DNA of 64,000 nt from Arthrobacter_E sp041360795 (lineage in GTDB: Bacteria > Actinomycetota > Actinomycetes > Actinomycetales > Micrococcaceae): NCBI RefSeq assembly GCF_041360795.1, contig NZ_JBFUPW010000004.1, forward strand, positions 441,736-505,735. The letters are read 5' to 3'. A program made the translations under genes and the position numbers. Position 1 is the stretch's first letter, and every line of letters begins with the position of its first letter. Under the pieces are notes generated by a model that saw only the letters and a program-made list of their open reading frames with translations, searched no databases and was not told where the DNA came from. Shown here piece after piece: positions 57,576-64,000 of this stretch.

Positions 57576-59531
57576 TCAGTCCATGCCGCGCAGGTCCAGG
57601 ACCAGTTCCGTGTCGCCGTCGGCGCTCAGGACCACGGGGATGCCCCAGTCCTGCTGGTAGAGGTGGCAGGCGGCGTGATCGGGGATCTCGCCGTCGGGGC
57701 CTTCCGCGCCGTCGCAGGCCGCCGCGCGGGCGGTGATGTGCAGGATGCCCTCGGTGACCTCGGAGGACAGCTCGAGCGTGCGGTTCAGGCCTTCGCCCGT
57801 GCCGCCGCCCGAGACAAGGAGCTCCGCCGGGGTCGACGAGATCTTCAGCTGGGTCGGATCGCCCCAGCGGTAGTCCAGCTTCTGGCCCGTGGGGGCGGTG
57901 AAGCGGACCGCCAGGTCGAAGGAACCGGGAGCGACGGGCGACGTCGGGCGCTGCGTCTGGGAGGCGCCCTCGTCCACCTGCTGTGCCTCCGCCGGGATGG
58001 GCACGTAGATCAGCTGGTGCTTATTGGCCTCCACCACCACGAGCAGAGGCTCGGCGCCCCGGGGGTCGAGGACGACATCGCTGGGCTCGGCGAGGCCGCG
58101 CGTCAGGGTGGACACGACGCCGGTCGCCGGGTCGTAGCGGCGCACGGCGCCGTTGTAGGTGTCGGCGATCGCCACGGAACCGTCCGGCAGCACGGTGACA
58201 CCCAGCGGGTGCTGAAGCCGCGCCTCGGAGGCTTCGCCGTCGCGGAACCCGAAGTCGAAGAGGCCCTTGCCGATGGCGGTCTCCACGGTCACGCGTCCGG
58301 CGTCGCCCGTGGGCACGAGGCGGCGCAGCGCGGAGGTCTCCGAGTCGGCCACCCAGATGGAGCCGTCGGGTCCTTCGGCGAGGCCGGAAGACTGGGCGAA
58401 CCAGGCGGAGTCGGCCGCGCCGTCGAGGAGGCCCTCCAGACCGTTGCCGGCCAGGATGGACACCTCGCCGGTCTCCGGGGAGAACGCGAAGATCTGGTGC
58501 ACGCCCGCCATGGCGATCACCACGGTCTGGAGCGACTCGGACCAGAGCACGTCCCACGGTGAGCTGAGGGCCACCTGGAGCGGATCCGCGCCGAGCGGCC
58601 CGCCGTAGCCGGCGCCGTCGTCGTCCACACGAGCCGGGCCCGCTTCCAGCAGCCGCTGCACGCCGCTGCCGGCGAGCGTGGTCACCTCACCGGTCGCGAG
58701 GCTGATGCCGCGCAGGCGGTGATTGACCGAGTCCGCGACGACGACGTCGTACCCGACCCGCGCCGCCAGCTCGGCGGGCAGGAGGGTGAGTCCCTGGGGC
58801 TCGTTGAAGCGGGCGCCCTCGGCCCCGCCGTCGACGTGTCCCTTGATCCCGTCGCCATAGGAGGCCAGGATCGTGTCGAAGTCGTCGGCGAGCTCCAGGA
58901 CGCGGTGATGACCGGTGTCGGAGACGAGCCAGGAGTCCTGCTCGGAACCGCGCCCGGCGGGCAGCAGCAGGGCCTTGCCCGGGAAGCGGAGTGTCCCGGA
59001 GGTGGCCTCCGGCGCCACGTACGGACCGTCCCCGCGGTGCAGGGTGCCTTTGGCCTCGTGCTCCGCGATGAGTTCCGGGATCAGGACGGCCAGGCCGTCC
59101 GCGTGACCCTCGCCGGAAAGGTGCGCCACCACGTAGCCCTCGGGGTCGACGACCACCAGCGTCGGCCAGGCTCGGGCGGCGTAGGCCTTCCACGTGTCCA
59201 GCTCGGGGTCGTCGAGGACCGGGTGGTGGATCTCGTAGCGCTCCACGGCTGCGGCGATGGCCACCGGGTCGGCCTCGTGCTCGAACTTCGGAGAATGGAC
59301 TCCGACCGTCACCAGGACGTCGCTGTACTGCTCCTCGAGCGGGCGCATCTCATCCAGGACGTGCAGGCAGTTGATGCAGCAGAAGGTCCAGAAGTCCAGC
59401 AGCACGATCTTGCCGCGGAGTTTCTCGAGGGAGAGCTGTTCTCCACCGGTGTTGAGCCAGTTGCGGCCCACCAGCTCGGAGGCGCGGACGCGGGTGGCGC
59501 TGCGCACTGAGGTCGCGTTCTCGGTGGTCAT
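57576..59531 (-). CDS. NHL-repeat domain thioredoxin family protein
   Basis: 651 residues. A thioredoxin-like domain (~25-150) with LDFWTFCCINCLHVLDEMRPLE, a CINC redox pair in place of CGPC, and AWPTLVVVDPEGYVV. A seven-bladed NHL beta-propeller follows (~180-500: DTGHHRVLEL, RFNEPQGLTLL, VVADSVNHRLRGISL, VADSETSALRRLV, HPLGVTVLPDGSVAIADTYNGAVRRY). The final domain is like DsbD-gamma/redox. No signal peptide is evident, so it is probably cytosolic. Its gene overlaps the CopD-CtaG gene by ATGA, linking it to copper or oxidase assembly. Confidence 0.9.
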   Translation of the reverse strand: MTTENATSVRSATRVRASELVGRNWLNTGGEQLSLEKLRGKIVLLDFWTFCCINCLHVLDEMRPLEEQYSDVLVTVGVHSPKFEHEADPVAIAAAVERYEIHHPVLDDPELDTWKAYAARAWPTLVVVDPEGYVVAHLSGEGHADGLAVLIPELIAEHEAKGTLHRGDGPYVAPEATSGTLRFPGKALLLPAGRGSEQDSWLVSDTGHHRVLELADDFDTILASYGDGIKGHVDGGAEGARFNEPQGLTLLPAELAARVGYDVVVADSVNHRLRGISLATGEVTTLAGSGVQRLLEAGPARVDDDGAGYGGPLGADPLQVALSSPWDVLWSESLQTVVIAMAGVHQIFAFSPETGEVSILAGNGLEGLLDGAADSAWFAQSSGLAEGPDGSIWVADSETSALRRLVPTGDAGRVTVETAIGKGLFDFGFRDGEASEARLQHPLGVTVLPDGSVAIADTYNGAVRRYDPATGVVSTLTRGLAEPSDVVLDPRGAEPLLVVVEANKHQLIYVPIPAEAQQVDEGASQTQRPTSPVAPGSFDLAVRFTAPTGQKLDYRWGDPTQLKISSTPAELLVSGGGTGEGLNRTLELSSEVTEGILHITARAAACDGAEGPDGEIPDHAACHLYQQDWGIPVVLSADGDTELVLDLRGMD

Positions 59532-61798
59532 TCTTTCTCCTTCGGTTCCGGCGTGCCGGGTTCCAGCGTAGAGGCCGCGCCGGCGGTGGGCGCAGTGCGT
59601 CCGGTGGATGAACCGTCCCTCTGAGCAAGACGGGCGAACATGTCGTTGTAAGCGGTCAGATCGGCGTCGTTATTCCTGTCCGCCGCCCGGTCCGTTCGGC
59701 GGGTCTCCCGTTCATCCGAGCGGGACCACATGATGGCCACCCCGATCGCGAGCAGGACGGTCGGCACTTCGCCGATGCCCCACGCGATCGCGCCGCCGTG
59801 CTGCTGGTCCACAATGGCGCTCGGACCCCAGGCACGGCCCAGATTTCCGAAGTAGTCCGCGGCGAGCAGGCTCGTGCCGCCCATGATGGAGACGCCGAAG
59901 AAGGCGTGGAAGGCCATGGTCGCCAGGAGCAGCAGGAGCCGCATCGGGAACGGCGCGCGGCGCGGCAACGGGTCCTGACCGATCATGGTCAGCGCGAAGA
60001 TGTATCCGGTCAGCAGGAAGTGCAGGTTCATCAGCTCGTGGCCCACGTGGTCCCGCATGGCGAAGCCGAAGAAGTCCGAGTAGTAGAACAGCACGATCGA
60101 CCCGGCGAAGTTCGCGGCCGCGAAGAGCGGGTGCGTGACCACCTGGGAGAAACGGGAGTGCACGAAGGCCAGGATCCACTCGCGCAGACCGCGGCTGCCG
60201 TCGGTACGCGGTGCGAGCGCTCGGAGCGCCAGAGTGATGGGCGAGCCGATCACCAGGAAGATCGGCGCGACCATGGTCAGGGCCATGTGCTCCACCATGT
60301 GGATGGAGAACATGACGTGCCCGTACACGCCGGGGGCGCCGGAGATGATGTAGGTCAGGGCTGCGAGACCGATGAACCAGGACACGGCCCGCATGACGGG
60401 CCAGCGGTCGCCGCGTCGGACGACCTTGATGACGCCCAGAGCGTAGGCCAGGGCGCCGAAGACGGCCACGGCCACCCACAGCCAGTCGAGACGCCAGACG
60501 GTGAGCCAGCGTTCCGGGGTCAGCTCGGGCGGGAGCTCGTAGCCGCTGAGGATGAAGGCCGGGCTGGCGTCCTCGGAGTATTTGGTCTCGGACGGCGGAG
60601 CCGAGGAGGACAGCGCGACGGCGACCGCGCTCGTCGCGGCCATGACCAGCAGCTCCACACCGATGACCTGCCACAGCACGCGCTGAGCGGTCAGGGAACC
60701 CTTCGACGGCACCGCGGAGGCCTTGCCCCGGGAGGCCGCGCCGTCGTCGTCGCCCAGCCGCGGGATGATCCACGAGCGGTGCATGTAGCCGATCGCCCCG
60801 AGGACCAGGGCGCAGAAGGTCTTCACCAGCACCAGCTGGCCGTACGGCGAATAGAAGAGGTTGTGCCAGCTGGTGATGCGGATGGAGGCGCTGATGATGC
60901 CGGACGCCGTGACCAGCAGGAAGCAGAAGAGCGCCAGCGCGGAGAAGCGCTTGAGGGTGGCCGCGGTGATGTCGCGGCGCGGGGTGCCCGAGGCCGGCCG
61001 GGCCAGCAGGCCGGAGATGAGGGCCAGGACGGCGATGCCACCCACCCAGAGCGAGGCCCCCAGCACGTGCAGGCCGATCGAGTTTACGGCTCCGGCGTGG
61101 TCGTTGGAGCTGGCCGCGTGGCCGTTCAGCGCCGGCGGCACCATGCCGAGGAGTGCCAGGAGCAGCGTGAACGCGAGCGCCGTCGTGTTGCGCAGGCCGA
61201 AGCTGGCCGTCGCGACGAGCGCCGCGACGATCACCACGAAGAGCCAGCCGCGGCCCAGCGGAAAGTCGCTCATGAAGAAGACCAGGGCCTTGGTGTACTC
61301 GGTGTCGCCGCTGAGCGCCTGCCCGGACACGTTCGCATACGTCAGCACCAGCACGGCGATGGCGGACACCGTCCAGAGGCTTCCGGCCACACCGGCCAGC
61401 AGCATGGTCCGGGTGAAGGCCGGGTGCTCCGGCACGTCCTTCGTCTCACCACCGCGCCGCGGGGCGCGGATCCCCTGCGGCAGCACGACGACGGCGAACG
61501 CCAGCGCAGCGACCGTCACGGCCAGGCTGAGGTTGTGGACGGTCTTGGCCACCGGGAGCCCCCAGCGCACGAGGGCACCGGGGTCGGACAGCTGACGCAC
61601 ACCGGCAGCACCGGTGAACAGCAGGCCCAGGACGAGCGTCACGACCGCCACGGCGAGGGCCGCGAACTGCCAGCCCGGTCCCAGTCCGGTCCGGGTGGCC
61701 TGGGGGGCGGGACCGTGGGCGGCCTTCCCGTTCGTCCCTTGCCCGCGCGCGGGTCTTCCGGGGCGCGAGGAGACCTGGTTCCTGGTGGTTGCTGGCAT
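59528..61798 (-). CDS. Bifunctional CopD copper resistance / CtaG cytochrome c oxidase assembly protein
   Basis: 756 residues with about 15 TM helices. N-terminal half is CopD-like (LHVLGASLWVGGIAVLALISGLL, SGIISASIRITSWHNLFYSPYGQLVLVKTFCALVLGAIGYMHRSW); C-terminal half is CtaG/caa3-type (SWFIGLAALTYIISGAPGVYGHVMFSIHMVEHMALTMVAPIFLVIGSPITLALRAL, and HEMNxHFLLTGYIFALTMIGQDPLPRR-like). Conserved His residues in HMVEHM and elsewhere can bind copper. ATG 61798 is preferred, with GGAGGC at one base; GTG 61852 is an alternative. Overlap with the thioredoxin-NHL gene by ATGA. Confidence 0.92.
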   Translation of the reverse strand: MPATTRNQVSSRPGRPARGQGTNGKAAHGPAPQATRTGLGPGWQFAALAVAVVTLVLGLLFTGAAGVRQLSDPGALVRWGLPVAKTVHNLSLAVTVAALAFAVVVLPQGIRAPRRGGETKDVPEHPAFTRTMLLAGVAGSLWTVSAIAVLVLTYANVSGQALSGDTEYTKALVFFMSDFPLGRGWLFVVIVAALVATASFGLRNTTALAFTLLLALLGMVPPALNGHAASSNDHAGAVNSIGLHVLGASLWVGGIAVLALISGLLARPASGTPRRDITAATLKRFSALALFCFLLVTASGIISASIRITSWHNLFYSPYGQLVLVKTFCALVLGAIGYMHRSWIIPRLGDDDGAASRGKASAVPSKGSLTAQRVLWQVIGVELLVMAATSAVAVALSSSAPPSETKYSEDASPAFILSGYELPPELTPERWLTVWRLDWLWVAVAVFGALAYALGVIKVVRRGDRWPVMRAVSWFIGLAALTYIISGAPGVYGHVMFSIHMVEHMALTMVAPIFLVIGSPITLALRALAPRTDGSRGLREWILAFVHSRFSQVVTHPLFAAANFAGSIVLFYYSDFFGFAMRDHVGHELMNLHFLLTGYIFALTMIGQDPLPRRAPFPMRLLLLLATMAFHAFFGVSIMGGTSLLAADYFGNLGRAWGPSAIVDQQHGGAIAWGIGEVPTVLLAIGVAIMWSRSDERETRRTDRAADRNNDADLTAYNDMFARLAQRDGSSTGRTAPTAGAASTLEPGTPEPKEKE

Positions 61799-61977
61799 GC
61801 CTCCATTGTCCCGCGCGCGCGAGGGCGGGTCGAATCGGGACGCCTGGTTCACAGGTGGCGGTCAGGTACCAGCGGGCCGGATTTCCGTCCCGGCGGGATT
61901 CGTGCGCCCGTATTCGCTTTCCGCGCCCCGATTGCGGCGCCGAAGGTCATCAAGGGCGCGGAAACCGACAAGCGCTT

Positions 61978-61983
61978 TAAGAT
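61978..61983 (+). promoter_or_regulatory. -10 hexamer of a probable leaderless promoter (lysE-like)
   Basis: TAAGAT, six bases before GTG 61990; no ribosome site between. Confidence 0.4.
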
Positions 61984-61989
61984 GACCGG

Positions 61990-62640
61990 GTGACCCTTGA
62001 ACAGTCCCTGCTGGGCTTCGCCGCCTTGTCCGTCCTGATCACGATTCTTCCCGGGACGGACACCGCGCTCGTCCTCCGCTACGCCCTGGGCCGGAGCCGC
62101 CGTCACGCGTACACCGCGGCACTGGGCATGATCACAGGCGCGTTCATCTGGGGCGTGGCCGCGGCCACGGGCGTCTCGGCGCTGCTGGCGGTCTCGACCG
62201 TCGCCTACGACATCCTCCGCATCATCGGCGCCGGGTACATGCTCTGGCTCGCCTTCTCGTTCTGGCGGGCGTCGTTCCGAACGGGGGACGGCCCCGTCGA
62301 CACCGCAGGCGGTCCGGCCACCGTGGCGCCGGAACACCTCGGCAAGACCTGGGTGAAGGGATTCCTCTCCAACATCCTGAACCCCAAGTACGGGATGTTC
62401 TGCCTGGCCGTGATCCCGCAGTTCCTGGTCCCGACCCTCGCTCCCCTCTGGATGGGTCTCATGCTCTCCGTCATCAGCAATCTGGAGGCGGCTCTCTGGT
62501 TCACGCTCATCATCACGGCGGCACACTACTTCCGGCGCTGGCTGGACGGCCCCCGGTTCCGCAAGGTCATCGACCGCGTGACGGGAACGGCCCTGGGAGC
62601 CTTCGGACTCGTGGCACTGGCGGAGACGCGGCACGGCTGA
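61990..62640 (+). CDS. LysE/RhtB family amino acid exporter
   Basis: 216 residues, six TM helices. SVLITILPGTDTALVLRYALGRSRRHAYTAALGMITGAFIWGVAAATGVSALL is the classic LysE start (PGPxxxxxxxxxxxxGRxxGxxAxxG). VKGFLSNILNPKYGMFCLAVIPQFL is the conserved NPK segment. GTG 61990 start, six bases after TAAGAT. Exports an amino acid or homoserine lactone-like compound; which one is not visible. Confidence 0.9.
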   Translation: MTLEQSLLGFAALSVLITILPGTDTALVLRYALGRSRRHAYTAALGMITGAFIWGVAAATGVSALLAVSTVAYDILRIIGAGYMLWLAFSFWRASFRTGDGPVDTAGGPATVAPEHLGKTWVKGFLSNILNPKYGMFCLAVIPQFLVPTLAPLWMGLMLSVISNLEAALWFTLIITAAHYFRRWLDGPRFRKVIDRVTGTALGAFGLVALAETRHG

Positions 62641-62716
62641 AACCCTGCTGTTGCACCGCCGTCGTCGATGTGCGACTATTCCTCTGATCGTGACCCAGTC
62701 GCAGGAGGTGAGACCC

Positions 62717-62770
62717 ATGTACGCAGTATCCGCAATGGGCGCTCCCCTCCGCCCACGATTCCGCGGCTGA
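62717..62770 (+). CDS. 17-codon leader ORF upstream of the patatin-like gene
   Basis: AGGAGG with seven bases to ATG 62717, then MYAVSAMGAPLRPRFRG and TGA at 62768. The Shine-Dalgarno is one of the strongest in the window. The stop overlaps the inner hairpin of the leader structure (see next). Too short to be a normal gene; a regulatory leader peptide is likely. Arg/Pro-rich tail LRPRFRG is of the kind that could stall ribosomes. Confidence 0.55.
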   Translation: MYAVSAMGAPLRPRFRG

Positions 62771-62792
62771 CGCAGCCGCCCCTGGGAGCGCC
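62738..62792 (+). promoter_or_regulatory. Leader stem-loop overlapping the 17-codon ORF
   Basis: Outer 9-bp stem GGCGCTCCC / GGGAGCGCC (62738-62746, 62784-62792) encloses a 7-bp hairpin GCGGCTG-ACG-CAGCCGC (62763-62779). Ribosome position on the leader ORF would decide whether the outer stem forms. The patatin ribosome site (AAAGG) and ATG 62822 follow 20-30 bases later. Confidence 0.5.
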
Positions 62793-62821
62793 ACACAGGC
62801 ACTTCGCGAAAGGCGACTCCC

Positions 62822-63790
62822 ATGCACCACGACATTTCTTCTGATTCCTTCTCCGCTGATTCCTCCTCCGCTTCCGGCGCCTCCAACCCTCCGGGCGGCC
62901 GCGCCCTCGTCCTCGGAGGCGGGGGTTCCACCGGCAACGCCTGGCTCATCGGCGTGGTCGCCGGCCTGGCCGACGCGGGCCTCACCGTCACCGATGCCGA
63001 TCTGATCATCGGCACCTCGGCCGGCGCCACGGCTGCCGCGCAACTGACCGGAGCGGATCCGGCTGAGCTCTACGAAGCCTCCCTGGCACCACTTCCCGCC
63101 CGCAGGCCGCAGCCGTCCGCGCGCGACGCAGGTCGCCACGGGCTGGCGGGCTCCACCGTCAATCACCTGGAGCGCACGGACAGCATCATCTCCGCATCCC
63201 ACGACGCCGCCGACATGCGACGCCGAATGGGTGCCGGAGCACTGGAGCTTCCGGCCTCCTCCGACCCGGAGATCCACGCCCGCTGGAGGACGACGGTCGC
63301 GTCGCGCCTCCCGAGCCAGGAGTGGCCGGAACAACGGATCCTGCTGACCGCCGTGGACGCGAACAATGGCGAGCCCGTCGTCTTCACCCGTGACAGTGGC
63401 GTCTCCCTCGCCGATGCCGTGGCCGCCAGTTGTTCCAGCGGCTTCGCCTATCCCCTCTGGGATCGGCGATACATCGACGGCGGCTACCGGCGCAATGAGA
63501 ACGCCGACCTGGCCGCCGGCTCCGCCAAGGTCCTGATCCTCTCGCCGTTCGGCGGCCGCACTCGCACGCCCCTGGAGTGGGGTCAGCACCTCGCCGCGCA
63601 GGTCGAAGAACTGCGCGACGCCGGCAGCTCCGTGGAGGTCATCTCTCCTGAGGCGGGAGCGGAGCATCTCTTCGGCGCCAATGCCATGAACATCGGCTTG
63701 CGTCCGGAGGCGGCACGGGCCGGATTCGAGCAGGGTGGCCACCTCGCCGAGAGCCTGGCGCCGTTCTGGGGTACGTCGGCAGTGATGTGA
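62822..63790 (+). CDS. Patatin-like phospholipase family protein
   Basis: 322 residues. ALVLGGGGSTGNAWLIGVVAGLADAGLTV is the glycine-rich oxyanion loop (GGGxxG); Ser in LIIGTSAGATAA is the GxSxG nucleophile; Asp in RYIDGGYRRNENADLA is the DGG dyad partner. These make an active serine lipid acyl hydrolase. The first 25 residues are Ser-rich. The last ~60 residues (EQGGHLAESLAPFW) are helical. AAAGG precedes ATG 62822, behind a leader ORF and stem-loop, so expression is probably attenuated. Ends 45 bp before a terminator hairpin. Confidence 0.9.
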   Translation: MHHDISSDSFSADSSSASGASNPPGGRALVLGGGGSTGNAWLIGVVAGLADAGLTVTDADLIIGTSAGATAAAQLTGADPAELYEASLAPLPARRPQPSARDAGRHGLAGSTVNHLERTDSIISASHDAADMRRRMGAGALELPASSDPEIHARWRTTVASRLPSQEWPEQRILLTAVDANNGEPVVFTRDSGVSLADAVAASCSSGFAYPLWDRRYIDGGYRRNENADLAAGSAKVLILSPFGGRTRTPLEWGQHLAAQVEELRDAGSSVEVISPEAGAEHLFGANAMNIGLRPEAARAGFEQGGHLAESLAPFWGTSAVM

Positions 63791-63835
63791 TGCCGGGCTG
63801 ATCCTGGCTGTTCCGGCACGGCGCCGGTGTGGGTG

Positions 63836-63858
63836 GTGCCCGTCACCTTGACGGGCAC
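63836..63858. terminator. Terminator hairpin of the patatin-like gene
   Basis: GTGCCCGTCA-CCT-TGACGGGCAC, perfect 10-bp arms, followed by CTTCCCCCTTCT. Confidence 0.7.
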
Positions 63859-64000
63859 CTTCCCCCTTCTGGCGTGGTGGTTGTGGTGTGGGTGTTGGGG
63901 GACGTGGCCCGGGCCACTGGCCTGGTGGCCGGGTGGTGGGTTGTTAACGACGGCAGCCCCCGGGTGTGGGGGCTGTTGGTGTTTGTGGTGGTGGTTGATG
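63859..64000. other. G/T-rich tail with hairpins, no gene
   Basis: The top strand is strongly purine/T-biased (GTGGTGG runs). CAGCCCCC-GGGTGT-GGGGGCTG (63954-63975) is an 8-bp hairpin followed by TTGGTGTTTG. No ORF. Such biased text can precede rRNA operons in Micrococcaceae, but nothing here proves it. Confidence 0.35.

Noticed and set aside
59798..61993. 731-codon plus-strand frame opposite the CopD-CtaG gene
   Set aside because: Very polar shadow of a TM protein; no domain.
1..64000. CRISPR array, prophage, IS elements, tRNA genes
   Set aside because: No regularly spaced repeats, no transposase or integrase motif, no tRNA cloverleaf noticed.

Overview
The window is high-GC DNA with dense, often ATGA-overlapping genes. 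Tat/Sec lipoproteins, a CopD-CtaG fusion, a fused bifunctional PutA and many LysR/TetR/MarR/GntR regulators point to an actinobacterium, most likely Micrococcaceae (Arthrobacter-like); this is inference from gene content. About 60 protein genes are supported. I see no rRNA, tRNA, CRISPR array or intact insertion sequence. The first ~3 kb and 6.5-7.4 kb look less GC-biased and poorer in genes than the rest.

Layout. 1-1741 (-): a cell-wall-binding-repeat protein running off the left edge, with a disrupted start. 2.3-6.5 kb: an IscA-like protein, then a MarR regulator divergent from a drug exporter and a TetX-like FAD monooxygenase. 7.4-17.5 kb: AEC transporter, secreted GH84 N-acetylglucosaminidase, EamA transporter with divergent LysR, acylphosphatase, flavin monooxygenase, TetR with divergent Sap-type membrane protein, slipin. 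17.8-24.8 kb: orphan amino-acid-binding lipoprotein, putA with divergent LysR, MarR, CsbD.

25.1-36.4 kb (-): a complete hydroxyproline-catabolism locus. It holds an importer (ATPase, two permeases, binding lipoprotein), a DapA-family deaminase, 4-hydroxyproline epimerase, pyrroline-2-carboxylate reductase-like protein, GntR repressor, three-subunit D-hydroxyproline dehydrogenase and alpha-ketoglutarate semialdehyde dehydrogenase. Import, epimerisation, oxidation, deamination and oxidation would yield 2-oxoglutarate, and putA nearby handles proline. The importer and deaminase promoters share the 12-mer CAATGTYACATG. A nested 117-bp inverted repeat sits inside the catabolic run.

36.6-42.2 kb: a small accessory stretch (DinB, YafY, AraC overlapped by a 73-aa ORF, Tat-exported protein, three small unknowns) rich in hairpins. 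42.2-52.8 kb: ABC importer, three luciferase-like monooxygenases and a DUF1684 protein in one minus-strand operon, divergent from an FAD/NAD-binding protein and a GNAT. It resembles the Bacillus ytmI-type sulfur amino acid scavenging set. 52.9-63.8 kb: GNAT, DinB, HerA-like ATPase, membrane-anchored protein, NHL-thioredoxin with CopD/CtaG, LysE, and a patatin-like lipase behind a 17-codon leader ORF.

Two genome-scale habits show. Three convergent gene pairs are separated by related 59-61-bp almost perfect palindromes (18764, 52793, 57498). At least seven genes have a TANNNT hexamer exactly six bases before the start codon and no Shine-Dalgarno, as expected for leaderless transcripts.
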